A stretch of 64,000 nt of DNA. Origin: Aeromonas dhakensis (GTDB taxonomy: Bacteria; Pseudomonadota; Gammaproteobacteria; Enterobacterales; Aeromonadaceae). Positions 53,926 through 62,667 of the stretch are shown piece after piece (positions within the stretch are counted from its first letter, which is position 1; the number at the start of each line of letters is the position of its first letter). The stretch covers positions 1 through 64,000 of the forward strand of contig NZ_CDBH01000062.1 in assembly GCF_000820305.1 (NCBI RefSeq). The letters run 5' to 3'. The position numbers were made by a program, and so were the translations under genes. The notes beneath the pieces are model-generated. The model was given only the letters and a program-made list of their open reading frames with translations, had not been told where the DNA came from and did not search any database.

Positions 53926-55983
53926 ATGAGCAAGTCCGCTTCAATGAGCACCGACACCCTCAAGGTGAAGGGCAAGAAACAGAAATCACAGATCATGCAG
54001 GCCATGGTGGAAGCCCTCTATCGCTTCAACCCCAGGGCGCTGCTCGGCAGCCCCATCCTGTTCACCCTCTGGCTGGCGGCCGTGATGGCCAGCGTGGAGT
54101 CGCTGCTGGGGCAGCCTGTCTCCGGCGTCGCTCCTTCGCTGGCCTGGCAGCTGACCGCCTGGCTCTGGCTCACCCTCTGGTTTGCCAACTTCGCCGAGAC
54201 CCTGGCCGAGGGGCGCGGCAAGGCGCGGGCTGACAGCCTGAAGGCCGGCATGAGCCAGCTCAGGGCACGCCGGGTCACCCATCCGCAGGATGACAAGGGG
54301 GAGTGGGTGCCTGCCACCAGCCTGCGCAAGGGCGATCTGGTGCTGGTGCGCAGCGGCGAGATGATCCCCGCCGACGGCGAAGTGGTCGCCGGCATCGCCT
54401 CGGTCAACGAGGCGGCCATCACGGGGGAATCCGCCCCCGTCATTCGCGAGTCGGGCACCGACCGCAGCGGCGTGACCGGCAACACCACCGTCGTCTCCGA
54501 CGAGATCTGGGTGCGCATCAGCAACAATCCGGGCGAAAGCACCCTGGATCGCATGATTGCGCTGGTGGAAGGGGCCAAGCGCCAGAAGACCCCCAACGAG
54601 ATGGCGCTGGACGCCCTGCTGGTGGGACTGACCCTGATCTTCCTGCTGGTGGTGGCCACCCTGCCCTGGTTCCTCGACTACAACGGCACCCAGGTGCCCC
54701 GGCTCTACCTGCTGGCGCTGTTCATCACCCTGATCCCGACCACCATCGGCGGTCTGCTCTCCGCCATCGGCATCGCCGGCATGGACCGGCTGGTGAAACT
54801 CAACGTGATCGCCAAGTCGGGCCGGGCGGTGGAGGCCGCCGGCGACGTGCGCACCCTGCTGCTGGACAAGACCGGCACCATCACCTTCGGCAACCGGATG
54901 GCGGATGAACTGATCCCGGCCCCCGGTATCGATCCGGCCCTGCTGGCCCAGGCCGCCATGCTGGCCTCGCTCGGTGACAACACGCCGGAGGGCAAGTCCA
55001 TCCTGACCCTGGCTGGCAAGAGCCACACCAGACCGAGCCAGCTGGAGAGCGATATCCTGATCCCCTTCAGCGCCGAGACCCGGCTGAGCGGGCTGGATCG
55101 CAACGGTCATCACTATCGCAAGGGGGCGGTGGATGCGGTGCTGCGCTACCTCTCCCTCGATCGCAAGGCGGTGCCCGAGCCCATCCTCAAGTCGGTGGAC
55201 AGCATAGCTCGCCAGGGCGGCACCCCGCTGCTGGTCTGCACCCACGAGAAGCTGCTGGGGGTGGTGTTCCTCAAGGACATCATCAAGCCGGGCATCAAGG
55301 CCCGCTTCCAGATCCTGCGCCACATGGGGATCCGCACCGTGATGATCACCGGCGACAACCCGCTGACCGCCGCCGCCATCGCCGCCGAGGCCGGGGTGGA
55401 CGACTTCATCGCCGAGGCGACACCGGAGAAGAAGCTGGCCTACATCCGTCAGGAGCAGGCCGACGGCCGGCTGGTGGCCATGTGCGGGGACGGCGCCAAC
55501 GACGCCCCTGCTCTGGCCCAGGCCGACGTGGGGCTGGCCATGAACGAGGGCACCCAGGCCGCCAAGGAGGCGGGCAACCTGGTGGATCTCGACTCCAACC
55601 CCACCAAGCTGCTGGACGTGGTGTTGGTAGGCAAGCAGCTGCTGGTAACCCGTGGCGCCCTGACCACCTTCTCCATCGCCAACGACGTGGCCAAGTACTT
55701 CGCCATCCTGCCGGCCCTGTTCATCGCCGCCTATCCGCAGCTGGGGGCGCTGAACCTGATGCAGCTGGGCAGCCCGGAAAGCGCCATCCTGTCGGCCATC
55801 ATCTTCAACGCCCTGATCATCGTCGCACTGGTGCCGCTGGCCCTGCGCGGGGTCAGCCTGCAGGGCACGGCAGCCAGCCTGCTGCGCCGCAACCTGCTGC
55901 TCTACGGTGTCGGTGGTCTGATCGTGCCCTTTATCGGAATCAAGTTGATCGACCTGGTCATCACCGGCCTGGGGCTGGTGTGA
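53926..55983 (+). CDS. kdpB: K+-transporting ATPase subunit B
   Basis: P-type ATPase subunit that energises K+ uptake; 685 residues. It carries ITGESAPV (actuator loop), the phosphorylation site [12 protein letters not shown] (Asp near residue 313), the KdpB N domain and [18 protein letters not shown] (hinge). ATG 53926 has GGGAG and fits the family length (682 in E. coli). Between kdpA and this start is a 55-base gap with weak resemblance to the kdpA end. A short overlapping frame repeating its last codons begins at its stop codon. Confidence 0.96.
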   Translation: MSKSASMSTDTLKVKGKKQKSQIMQAMVEALYRFNPRALLGSPILFTLWLAAVMASVESLLGQPVSGVAPSLAWQLTAWLWLTLWFANFAETLAEGRGKARADSLKAGMSQLRARRVTHPQDDKGEWVPATSLRKGDLVLVRSGEMIPADGEVVAGIASVNEAAITGESAPVIRESGTDRSGVTGNTTVVSDEIWVRISNNPGESTLDRMIALVEGAKRQKTPNEMALDALLVGLTLIFLLVVATLPWFLDYNGTQVPRLYLLALFITLIPTTIGGLLSAIGIAGMDRLVKLNVIAKSGRAVEAAGDVRTLLLDKTGTITFGNRMADELIPAPGIDPALLAQAAMLASLGDNTPEGKSILTLAGKSHTRPSQLESDILIPFSAETRLSGLDRNGHHYRKGAVDAVLRYLSLDRKAVPEPILKSVDSIARQGGTPLLVCTHEKLLGVVFLKDIIKPGIKARFQILRHMGIRTVMITGDNPLTAAAIAAEAGVDDFIAEATPEKKLAYIRQEQADGRLVAMCGDGANDAPALAQADVGLAMNEGTQAAKEAGNLVDLDSNPTKLLDVVLVGKQLLVTRGALTTFSIANDVAKYFAILPALFIAAYPQLGALNLMQLGSPESAILSAIIFNALIIVALVPLALRGVSLQGTAASLLRRNLLLYGVGGLIVPFIGIKLIDLVITGLGLV

Positions 55984-56081
55984 TGAAAACGCAGCGCGAT
56001 GGTATCCACGGCCAGATCGTGCACCCATGCATCGGCATCAAGCTGATCGACCTGGTCATCACCGGCCTTGGGCTGGTGTAA
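55983..56081 (+). repeat. Diverged copy of the kdpB 3' end (32-codon ORF)
   Basis: A 32-codon frame starts at an ATG overlapping the kdpB stop (TGATG) and ends in [15 protein letters not shown], the same 15 residues as KdpB, with only synonymous differences (GGA/GGC, TTG/CTG, CTG/CTT) and a different stop (TGA/TAA). Upstream of this the match weakens (Kdp[10 protein letters not shown] against HGQIVHPCIG). The overlap would allow coupled translation, so a peptide may be made, but a role is not evident. Confidence 0.85.
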
Positions 56082-56091
56082 CGGCATTACC

Positions 56092-56114
56092 GGATGCGGG
56101 GCAGACCCGCATCC
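56092..56114. other. Hairpin between the kdpB copy and kdpC
   Basis: GGATGCGGG and CCCGCATCC form a perfect 9-bp stem around GCAGA, 27 bases before kdpC. No T tract follows, so it is not a typical terminator; it could affect mRNA stability or kdpC translation. Confidence 0.5.
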
Positions 56115-56141
56115 ACCCAACGCATTTGGAGCAAAAAAATC

Positions 56142-56669
56142 ATGATAGCAATCAGAACCCTGCTGACCCTGACCCTGCTGCTGGGGGTGGCTTATCCGCT
56201 GGCCGTCACCGGGCTGGCCCAGCTTGTTTTCCCCTGGCAGGCCAACGGTAGCCAGCTCACCAACGACAAGCAGCAAGTGGTCGGCAGCGCCCTGCTGGCC
56301 CAGAAGTTCGAGCGGGCCGACTACTTCCACTCTCGCCCCTCCGCCAGCGACTTCGCCACCATAGGTGGCGGCGCCAGCAACCTGGGGATGAGCTCGCCGC
56401 TGCGGGCCGAGTTTGCCGCAGCGGTGGCCAGGGCGCAGCCGGAAGCCAGGGTCCCCGCCCTGCTGACCCGCTCCGCCTCCGGCCTCGATCCCCATCTGCC
56501 GCTCGATGCGGTGCTGGCTCAGGTGGAGCGGGTTGCCGGGCAACGGGGGCTGGATCCCGTTCGGCTGACGGAGCTGGTCAAGTCGGCGGCACAAGCTGGT
56601 ATCCTTGGCCCGCAGGTGGTCAACATTCTCCAGTTGAACCTGCAACTCGATCATCAAAAGGGCGCCTGA
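56142..56669 (+). CDS. kdpC: K+-transporting ATPase subunit C
   Basis: A 175-residue subunit with one N-terminal membrane helix (about residues 6-28) and a periplasmic domain; GSALLAQKFERADYFHSRPSA and ASGLDPHLPLDAVLAQVERVA (each shortened here: YFHSRPSA, SGLDPHLP) are family motifs. It assists ATP binding by KdpB. ATG 56142 is chosen from the family opening; GGAG is 13 bases upstream, somewhat far. Confidence 0.94.
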   Translation: MIAIRTLLTLTLLLGVAYPLAVTGLAQLVFPWQANGSQLTNDKQQVVGSALLAQKFERADYFHSRPSASDFATIGGGASNLGMSSPLRAEFAAAVARAQPEARVPALLTRSASGLDPHLPLDAVLAQVERVAGQRGLDPVRLTELVKSAAQAGILGPQVVNILQLNLQLDHQKGA

Positions 56670-56771
56670 GGGCGCTCCTTGCCGCTCGGGAAGGCTCCCT
56701 TTCGACAACGGGGACAAGCATGAGCAATGAGGTCACGGCCGCGGTTCGGCCGATGCAACGGGAGCGCGGGG

Positions 56772-59360
56772 ATGCGTGATGAAGTGAGGGCGGACGCCCT
56801 GCTGGCGAGCCTGGAACAGGAGCACAGGGGCAAGCTGAAGGTGTTTCTCGGCGCCGCCCCCGGCGTGGGCAAGACCTACGCCATGCTGCAGGCGGTGCGG
56901 GAACAGGCCAAAGAGGGGGTCGACATCCTGATCGGGGTGGTGGAGACGCACGGCCGCCAGGAGACCCTGGCCCTGCTCGACAAGCTCGCCATCCAGCCGC
57001 GCAAGCTGCACCTGCACCGCCAGCAGCGGTTGGAGGAGATGGATCTGGACGGCCTGCTGACCCGCAAACCCGCCATCGCCGTGGTGGACGAGCTGGCCCA
57101 CAGCAACGCCCCCGGCAGCCGCCACGAGAAGCGCTGGCAGGATGTGGAGGAGCTGCTCGGCGCCGGTATCGACGTCTACACCACCCTCAACGTGCAGCAC
57201 CTGGAGAGCCTCAACGATCTGGTGTGGCAACTGACCGGGGTCAGGGTCAAGGAGACCCTGCCCGACCAGGTGCTGCTGGAAGCCGACAGCCTGGTGCTGA
57301 TCGACCTCCCCCCCAAGGAGCTGCTCGGCCGTCTCAAGGAGGGCAAGGTCTATGTGCCCCACCAGGCCAAGGCCGCCCTGCAGTCCTTCTTCTCCCTCAA
57401 CAACCTGACCGCCCTGCGGGAGCTGGCGATGCAGACCGCCGCCAGCCACGTGGAGGGGGATCTGCAACTGCAGTGGCAGGCCGCCGGCAAGACCACGCTG
57501 CCGCTAAGAGGCAAGCTGATGGTCTGCCTCGGCGACGAGCACGGCGCCGCCCTAGTGCGCTACGGCCACCGCTTCGCCCAGCGCCGCCAGCTGCCCTGGC
57601 TGGTGGTGCACGTCGACAGCAAGGGGCAGCGTTCCGCCGAACAGGAGCAGGCGCTGGCGCTCGCCTCCCAGCTGGGGGCCAAGGTGCTGACCCTCTCCAG
57701 CCCGGCGGTGGCCGACGCCCTGCTGGAGACGGCCGAACAGCAGCAGGTGTCGCAACTGCTGCTGGGCAAACCCCACAAGGCGCCGTGGCGCCGCTCGCTG
57801 GTGCAGCATCTGCTCAGGCAGGCACAGGGGCTCGAGATCACCCTGGTGGATACCGAGAAACGCAAACCCGGCCTGAACTGGCAGCCGCTTCACCCCAAGG
57901 ACATTCGCCAGAGCCTGCTGGCGGTGGTCATCATGGGGACCACCTCGGCCGCCGTCTGGGGACTATCCCACTGGCTGCCGCCCGCCTCCCTGCCCATGCT
58001 GTTCGTGCTGGGGGTACTGGCCACCGCGCTCACCACCAGCCTGGTGCCCGCCATCCTGGCCGCCGTGCTGGGCTTCGTCGGCCACAACCTGTTGTTCACC
58101 GTCCCCTACTTCTCCCTCAGCGTCGCCAGCCACAGCGACCTGCTCACCCTGTTCGTGCTGCTCATCGTCGGCATCACGGCCGGGCGGCTCGCCTCCCGTC
58201 AGCGCCAGCAGCTGGTCGGCCTGCGCGAGACCCAGCAGCTGGGCAATGCCCTGCTCTCCCTGAGTCAGGGGTTGGCCACCGCCAGCAGTCCGGTCGAGGT
58301 GCTCAGGCAAGGGAGCCAGGCCATCTCGCTGGCACTGGGCCAGCCGGTGTTTGCCCTCGATCGGCACTACCAGTACTGGGCCGGCTCGACCGAGCACAAG
58401 CCGGGGCAGACCGACAAGGCGGCCATCGACTGGTGTCTGGCCCAGAAGCAGAGCGCCGGCGCCCACACCGCCACCCTCAACGCGGCCGAGGCCCAGTACC
58501 ATCACCTCAGCGATGAGCTGGTGCTGGGCATACTGCTGGCCAATCCGCTAGCCTCCTCGGCCGAGCATCAGCTGCAGGCGCTGCTCACCGATATCCGCGC
58601 CGCCCTGGCCCGGATCGACCTCAACGAGCGGCTGGCCGACAGCCAGCTGCAGGCAGAGACCGACCGGATGCGCGCCGCCCTGCTCTCCTCAGTCTCCCAC
58701 GATTTGAAGACGCCGCTCGCCACCATCATGGGCGCCGGTAGCACCCTGCTGGAATATGGTGACCGGATCAGCAGCGAAGACCGCAGCGAGCTGTTGCACT
58801 CGGTGCAGGAGGAGGCGCGCCGCCTGCACAGCTATGTGCAGAACCTGCTGGACATGACCCGCATCGGCTCACCCGACTTCCAGCTGAAACGGGACTGGGT
58901 CGATCTTGCGGATCTGGTGGAGAATGCCCGCCGCCGGCTCGACTCTTCCTGGCGCCAGCACAAGCTGCTGGTGCACTTCGATCAGCAGATCCCCCGCCTC
59001 TATGTGCACGGCGCCCTGATCGAGCAGGTGCTGGTCAACATCCTCGACAACGCCTCCCGCTACTCGCCGGCCGGCACCCCCATCGAGTTCAAGGTGATGC
59101 TGGCGGACCCCGACCTCATCATCGACATCATAGATATCGGGGTCGGCATCGCCGAGTCGGACCGCGACAAGATCTTCAACCTCTTCTACACCCAGCCGGT
59201 CGGTGATTGCGGCAGCCGTGGCACCGGGCTTGGCCTCGCCATTTCCCGCGCTATGATAGAGGTCCATGGGGGCCGCATCTGGGCCTTTTCCGGCCCCAAC
59301 GGCAACGGCACCTGCATGCGCATCTCCCTGCCGCTGGCCCTCAATGCTCCGGCGGCCTGA
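56772..59360 (+). CDS. kdpD: Sensor histidine kinase KdpD
   Basis: An 862-residue kinase: KdpD domain with Walker A GAAPGVGKTYAML (about residues 27-39) and Walker B IAVVDELAH, USP-like domain (about 230-355), four close helices (about 385-475), GAF (about 495-620), HisKA with SSVSHDLKTPLATIMG (phospho-His near 638) and HATPase. It senses K+ limitation or osmotic stress and phosphorylates KdpE. ATG 56772 gives no strong ribosome-binding site; a better one precedes a short frame from 56720 (MSNEV...), which stops at 56779 and may be a remnant of an alternative N terminus. Confidence 0.95.
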   Translation: MRDEVRADALLASLEQEHRGKLKVFLGAAPGVGKTYAMLQAVREQAKEGVDILIGVVETHGRQETLALLDKLAIQPRKLHLHRQQRLEEMDLDGLLTRKPAIAVVDELAHSNAPGSRHEKRWQDVEELLGAGIDVYTTLNVQHLESLNDLVWQLTGVRVKETLPDQVLLEADSLVLIDLPPKELLGRLKEGKVYVPHQAKAALQSFFSLNNLTALRELAMQTAASHVEGDLQLQWQAAGKTTLPLRGKLMVCLGDEHGAALVRYGHRFAQRRQLPWLVVHVDSKGQRSAEQEQALALASQLGAKVLTLSSPAVADALLETAEQQQVSQLLLGKPHKAPWRRSLVQHLLRQAQGLEITLVDTEKRKPGLNWQPLHPKDIRQSLLAVVIMGTTSAAVWGLSHWLPPASLPMLFVLGVLATALTTSLVPAILAAVLGFVGHNLLFTVPYFSLSVASHSDLLTLFVLLIVGITAGRLASRQRQQLVGLRETQQLGNALLSLSQGLATASSPVEVLRQGSQAISLALGQPVFALDRHYQYWAGSTEHKPGQTDKAAIDWCLAQKQSAGAHTATLNAAEAQYHHLSDELVLGILLANPLASSAEHQLQALLTDIRAALARIDLNERLADSQLQAETDRMRAALLSSVSHDLKTPLATIMGAGSTLLEYGDRISSEDRSELLHSVQEEARRLHSYVQNLLDMTRIGSPDFQLKRDWVDLADLVENARRRLDSSWRQHKLLVHFDQQIPRLYVHGALIEQVLVNILDNASRYSPAGTPIEFKVMLADPDLIIDIIDIGVGIAESDRDKIFNLFYTQPVGDCGSRGTGLGLAISRAMIEVHGGRIWAFSGPNGNGTCMRISLPLALNAPAA

Positions 59361-59398
59361 TGGTCGCCGCCCTTTTTCATCAGCGAGCTGGAGGTTGA

Positions 59399-60082
59399 AT
59401 GGCTCACATACTGGTCATCGACGACGAGGCGGCCATCCGCCGTTTTTTGCGGATCAGCCTGATCGCCGAAGGCCATCAGGTCAGCGAGGCCGTTGGCGTC
59501 AACGAGGGTGTGGCGCAGTATCGCCACCTCAACCCCGACCTGGTGATCCTGGATCTAGGCCTGCCGGATGGGGATGGTCTCCAGGTGTTGCAGGCCATTC
59601 GCGAGCACCATCAGCATCCGGTACTGGTGCTGTCGGCGCGGGACTCGGAGCAGGAGAAGGTGCGGCTGCTGGATGCTGGAGCCAATGACTACATGAGCAA
59701 GCCGTTCGGCGTCGGCGAGATGATGGCCCGTATCCGGGTGCTGCTGCGCCAGCGGGCCGGGGTCAGCAGCGGTGAGTGCCGCCACTTCCCCCAATGCGGG
59801 CTGACCCTGGACAGCAGCAGCCACAGGGTCACCCTGGGGGAGGAAGAGGTGGCCCTCTCCCGCAAGGAGTTCGCCCTGCTGCAGGCCCTGGTGTGCCACC
59901 CCGGCAAGCTGGTGCTGCAGACCCAGCTGCTCAACGACATCTGGGGGCCGAGCCACAAGGAGGACACCCACTACCTGCGCATCGTCATCGCCAGCCTGCG
60001 CAAGAAGCTGGGGGATAACCCTCAAGACCCCGCCCTTATCGAGACCGAATCCGGCATCGGCTACCGCTTTATCGGCAGCTGA
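59399..60082 (+). CDS. kdpE: Response regulator KdpE
   Basis: An OmpR-type regulator of 227 residues with receiver domain (Asp52 in LVILDLGLPDGDG, Lys near 102 in MSKPFG) and winged-helix domain (EFALLQALVCHPGKLV, HYLRIVIASLRKKLG, ESGIGYRF). It activates kdpFABC. GGAGG precedes its ATG. Its last codons are repeated in a diverged copy 44 bases downstream. Confidence 0.96.
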   Translation: MAHILVIDDEAAIRRFLRISLIAEGHQVSEAVGVNEGVAQYRHLNPDLVILDLGLPDGDGLQVLQAIREHHQHPVLVLSARDSEQEKVRLLDAGANDYMSKPFGVGEMMARIRVLLRQRAGVSSGECRHFPQCGLTLDSSSHRVTLGEEEVALSRKEFALLQALVCHPGKLVLQTQLLNDIWGPSHKEDTHYLRIVIASLRKKLGDNPQDPALIETESGIGYRFIGS

Positions 60083-60090
60083 TATTGCAG

Positions 60091-60174
60091 CAAGAAGCTG
60101 GGCGGCAGCATTCCCAGCAACCCACCCTCATCGAGACCGAGTCCGGCATCGGCTACCGTTTTATTGGCAGCTGA
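60091..60174 (+). repeat. Diverged copy of the kdpE 3' end
   Basis: The last 48 bases (60127-60174) encode LIETESGIGYRFIGS and a stop, identical in residues to KdpE 213-227, with four differences, all synonymous third positions (CTT/CTC, GAA/GAG, CGC/CGT, ATC/ATT). Before it, CAAGAAGCTGGG matches the codons for KKLG of kdpE but in another frame, so a small length change has occurred. A parS-like palindrome begins directly after its stop codon. Confidence 0.88.
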
Positions 60175-60190
60175 TGTTTCACGTGGAACG
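60175..60190. promoter_or_regulatory. parS-like site 1
   Basis: TGTTTCACGTGGAACG matches the chromosomal ParB site TGTTNCACGTGNAACA at all fixed positions except the last. It overlaps the 3' end of the MFS gene on the minus strand. A second site lies 2.4 kb to the right. Confidence 0.7.
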
Positions 60191-61306
60191 ACGCCAGCAA
60201 CAACACAATGCCAACAGACCGCAGCCACCGAGCAGCAGACCGAGATCCTGCAAGCTGGCTGCAACCGCCAACCCCAGGCTGAGCAGCAGGTAGTAACCGA
60301 GCCCGAACAGAGCGCCGGCACTGCCCGCCACCTCCCTATAGGCCAGCAGCGCCTGGCTCAGCACATTGGGGATCGCCAGCCCGAATGCCACTACCACTCC
60401 CGTCATGGGCAGCAGAAACCAGAGTGAAGCCTGGCTGGCCCACACCAGCCAGCCAGAACCCAGCGCCAGCACGGCGGCGAGCCTGATCAGGGAGGCAGGC
60501 GACCAGCCAAGCCCCAGCAGACGCTTGTTGAGCAGACTGCCCCCCAGGGTCGCCAGTGCCAGCACGATACCGGAGTAACCAAACTCGCCCGCGCTCAGCC
60601 CCAGCCCGGCAAACAGAAATGGCGCCAGACTGTAGTAGCCGAACAGCATGGTGTTGAACAGGGCCACCAGAGCGGCGCTGCGCCACAAGCCGCTATCACG
60701 CACCATCCGGCATGCCAGCGGCCAGAGTGCCACTCGCTGGGTGGTGATCGGCCGGGTTTCCGGCAACTGCCGGCAGGCCATCAGCAACAAGCCGATTGCC
60801 AGCGCCAGCAGGGCGCCAAATACCCCGAGATAACCAAAACCATCGGCCAGCAGGCCGCCGCTCACCAGCCCCAGCACTGGGCTCAGGGAGAGCGCGATGC
60901 CCATCACCGAGAAGACCCGCGCCAGATCGCTGCCCTGATAGCTGTCGCGCAGCATGGTCTGGGTCACCACTGAGCCCACGGCGGCACCGAAGGCCGCAAT
61001 GACCCGGGCCAGCAGCAGGGTTTCAAACTCAGTGGCCAGCAACGCCAGCAGGGTGCCGGCGCCATAGGTCAGCAACCCCGCCAGCATGGCGGGACGCCGC
61101 CCGATGAGATCGCACAGTCTGCCCCAGCAAACCACTCCCGCCGCAAACGCCAGAAAATAGACCGACAGGGTCTGGGATGCCTGCCCCTCGCTCACCCGAA
61201 ACTCAGTGGCGATATGGGTCAGTACCGGGCTGTAGATGGTCTCCACTATCTGCGGAAACATCATCAGTCCGACCACCAGCCAGAGCGGTGGCAACTTGTT
61301 GTTCAT
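60179..61306 (-). CDS. Bcr/CflA-family drug exporter (MFS)
   Basis: A 375-residue, 12-helix MFS protein of the DHA1 group. FPQIVETIYSPVLTHIATEF and SQTLSVYFLAFAAGVVCWGRLCD, LIGRRPAM (loop 2-3) and RVIAAFGAAVGSVVTQTMLRD (motif C region), here cited as short pieces, match Bcr/CflA exporters. It ends in a Cys- and Ala-rich helix whose last codons overlap a parS-like site. The divergent AraC gene 93 bases away is its likely regulator. Substrate unknown. Confidence 0.87.
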   Translation of the reverse strand: MNNKLPPLWLVVGLMMFPQIVETIYSPVLTHIATEFRVSEGQASQTLSVYFLAFAAGVVCWGRLCDLIGRRPAMLAGLLTYGAGTLLALLATEFETLLLARVIAAFGAAVGSVVTQTMLRDSYQGSDLARVFSVMGIALSLSPVLGLVSGGLLADGFGYLGVFGALLALAIGLLLMACRQLPETRPITTQRVALWPLACRMVRDSGLWRSAALVALFNTMLFGYYSLAPFLFAGLGLSAGEFGYSGIVLALATLGGSLLNKRLLGLGWSPASLIRLAAVLALGSGWLVWASQASLWFLLPMTGVVVAFGLAIPNVLSQALLAYREVAGSAGALFGLGYYLLLSLGLAVAASLQDLGLLLGGCGLLALCCCWRRST

Positions 61307-61398
61307 GACAAACCTCCTTCACTAGAGGCCGTCATTCTAGAGTGACGCCGATTGTCCGATTACAATAAGCAGGACTATAAACATCAAGAATCGGACAC

Positions 61399-62223
61399 AT
61401 GGCCTTTATTCTTCCCGATCACCCTTTTGATCCGGACCAGCACGACGGCAGTGCCATCGGTATCGCCGCCGCCCTCGGCTGGCACGACTCTGGCCGCCAC
61501 CAGCACAGGCGCCATCAGCTGCTGTTCGCCCAGGCCGGCTGCATGACCATAGAGCTGGACGATCAGGTCTGCCTGCTGCCGCCGACGCGGGCCGCCTGGT
61601 TGCCGGCGGGTCTGCCCCATCGGGTGCTGATGCGCGGGGTGGTGGCCTATCGCTCCCTCTATTTCAAACCCGAACCCGGCTTGCTGGCCGAGATGGCGGT
61701 GCTGGCGGTCAACCCGCTGCTGCGAGAGATCATCGAACGGATGGCGCTCTGGCCGTGGGACAAGCCGGAGGCAGAGCAGACCTGCACACTGGCATTATTG
61801 AAAGAGGAGCTGGCGCAAGCGCCGCGGGAATCCTGGCAGTTGCCGCTGCCGTCAGACGTGCGTCTGGCCGGCTGGCTGCAGGAGGTGAAGCAGGGTGACG
61901 CCCTGCCCGATCGGCTCAACCGGCTGGCCGAACGGGTGGGTGCCAGTGACAAGACCATAGGCCGCATCTTCATGCGGGAGACCGGCATGAGCTACCAGGC
62001 CTGGCGTCAGCAGTGGCGACTGCTGCGGGCGCTGGAGCTGCTGGCAGAAGCCGAGCCCATCAGTCGGGTGGCGGCTGCGCTGGAGTTCGCCAGCGACAGC
62101 GCCTTCATCGCCTTCTTCAGGCAACACACGGGGCAGACCCCCTTGCGCTATCTCAACTCTCGGGATGAGTCGCATCGGCCGAGCTCGCCTCCACCACCAG
62201 GGTCTCCAGCGCCAGCGGCTTGA
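61399..62223 (+). CDS. AraC-family transcriptional regulator
   Basis: A 274-residue regulator with an N-terminal cupin (HQHRRHQLLFAQAGCMTIEL, then PTRAAWLPAGLPHRV) and a C-terminal AraC helix-turn-helix pair (LAERVGASDKTIGRIFMRETG and RVAAALEFASDSAFIAFFRQH). It resembles the NimR type, which controls a divergent MFS exporter. The last 20 or so residues (SHRPSSPPPPGSPAP) are not AraC-like and are encoded opposite the end of the small gene at 62153, so the natural stop may have been lost. Confidence 0.88.
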   Translation: MAFILPDHPFDPDQHDGSAIGIAAALGWHDSGRHQHRRHQLLFAQAGCMTIELDDQVCLLPPTRAAWLPAGLPHRVLMRGVVAYRSLYFKPEPGLLAEMAVLAVNPLLREIIERMALWPWDKPEAEQTCTLALLKEELAQAPRESWQLPLPSDVRLAGWLQEVKQGDALPDRLNRLAERVGASDKTIGRIFMRETGMSYQAWRQQWRLLRALELLAEAEPISRVAAALEFASDSAFIAFFRQHTGQTPLRYLNSRDESHRPSSPPPPGSPAPAA

Positions 62224-62386
62224 GGTTGTGGATCGCCTCCTCCACCACCGCATGGGAGGCCTGCTGCTGCTGGGCCAATACTTCCTGCTCCAGCTTCACG
62301 CTGTCCAGTTCGGGTCTGGAGTACTCGTCGGCCATGACGTTCAGGCTCAGGCTGCTGGCAATCAAGGTTGCGATCAGGATTTTCAT
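62153..62386 (-). CDS. Small exported protein of unknown function
   Basis: A 77-residue protein with a clear signal peptide (MKILIATLIASSLSLNVMA, cleavage after MADE region near residue 19) and a helical, Gln- and Glu-rich mature part (EQEVLAQQQQASHAVVEEAI). GGAGC lies 10 bases upstream of the ATG. I do not recognise the family. It overlaps the end of the convergent AraC gene by 71 bases, which is unusual, so one of the two 3' ends has probably been extended. Confidence 0.6.
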   Translation of the reverse strand: MKILIATLIASSLSLNVMADEYSRPELDSVKLEQEVLAQQQQASHAVVEEAIHNLKPLALETLVVEASSADATHPES

Positions 62387-62570
62387 CTGGTGTGCTCCGG
62401 TGTGGTTGAGATGACCAGATAACTATTCCAATTGTCGTGCCACATCTATAACGATATGATTTTACTAGAATTAATTATTTTCAGATGAAAAGTGGCGCCA
62501 GTTGAAAAGCATCCTGTAGTCAGGATTGAACCAACAAGTGGTCATTTTAACCACACTAGATTTTGCCTGC

Positions 62571-62586
62571 TGTTCCACGTGGAACG
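62571..62586. promoter_or_regulatory. parS-like site 2
   Basis: TGTTCCACGTGGAACG contains the perfect 14-bp palindrome GTTCCACGTGGAAC, the form found at chromosomal parS sites of Pseudomonas. It is intergenic, about 80 bases before avtA, in an otherwise A/T-rich 281-base gap (62387-62667) without a further gene. Confidence 0.75.
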
Positions 62587-62667
62587 TCCCATCTTTTTGA
62601 TCGACACTCGCTTTTAAACTGAGCTATGGTGCTAGTCCCCCGTAACTGACTCTGGATCTGTCACCGA

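Noticed and set aside
56720..56779. 19-codon frame before kdpD as a separate gene
   Set aside because: Its start (MSNEV) only weakly resembles the kdpD start (MRDEV), and it overlaps kdpD; it is either a frameshifted N terminus or a weak gene-end copy, and the evidence is too thin for a gene call.
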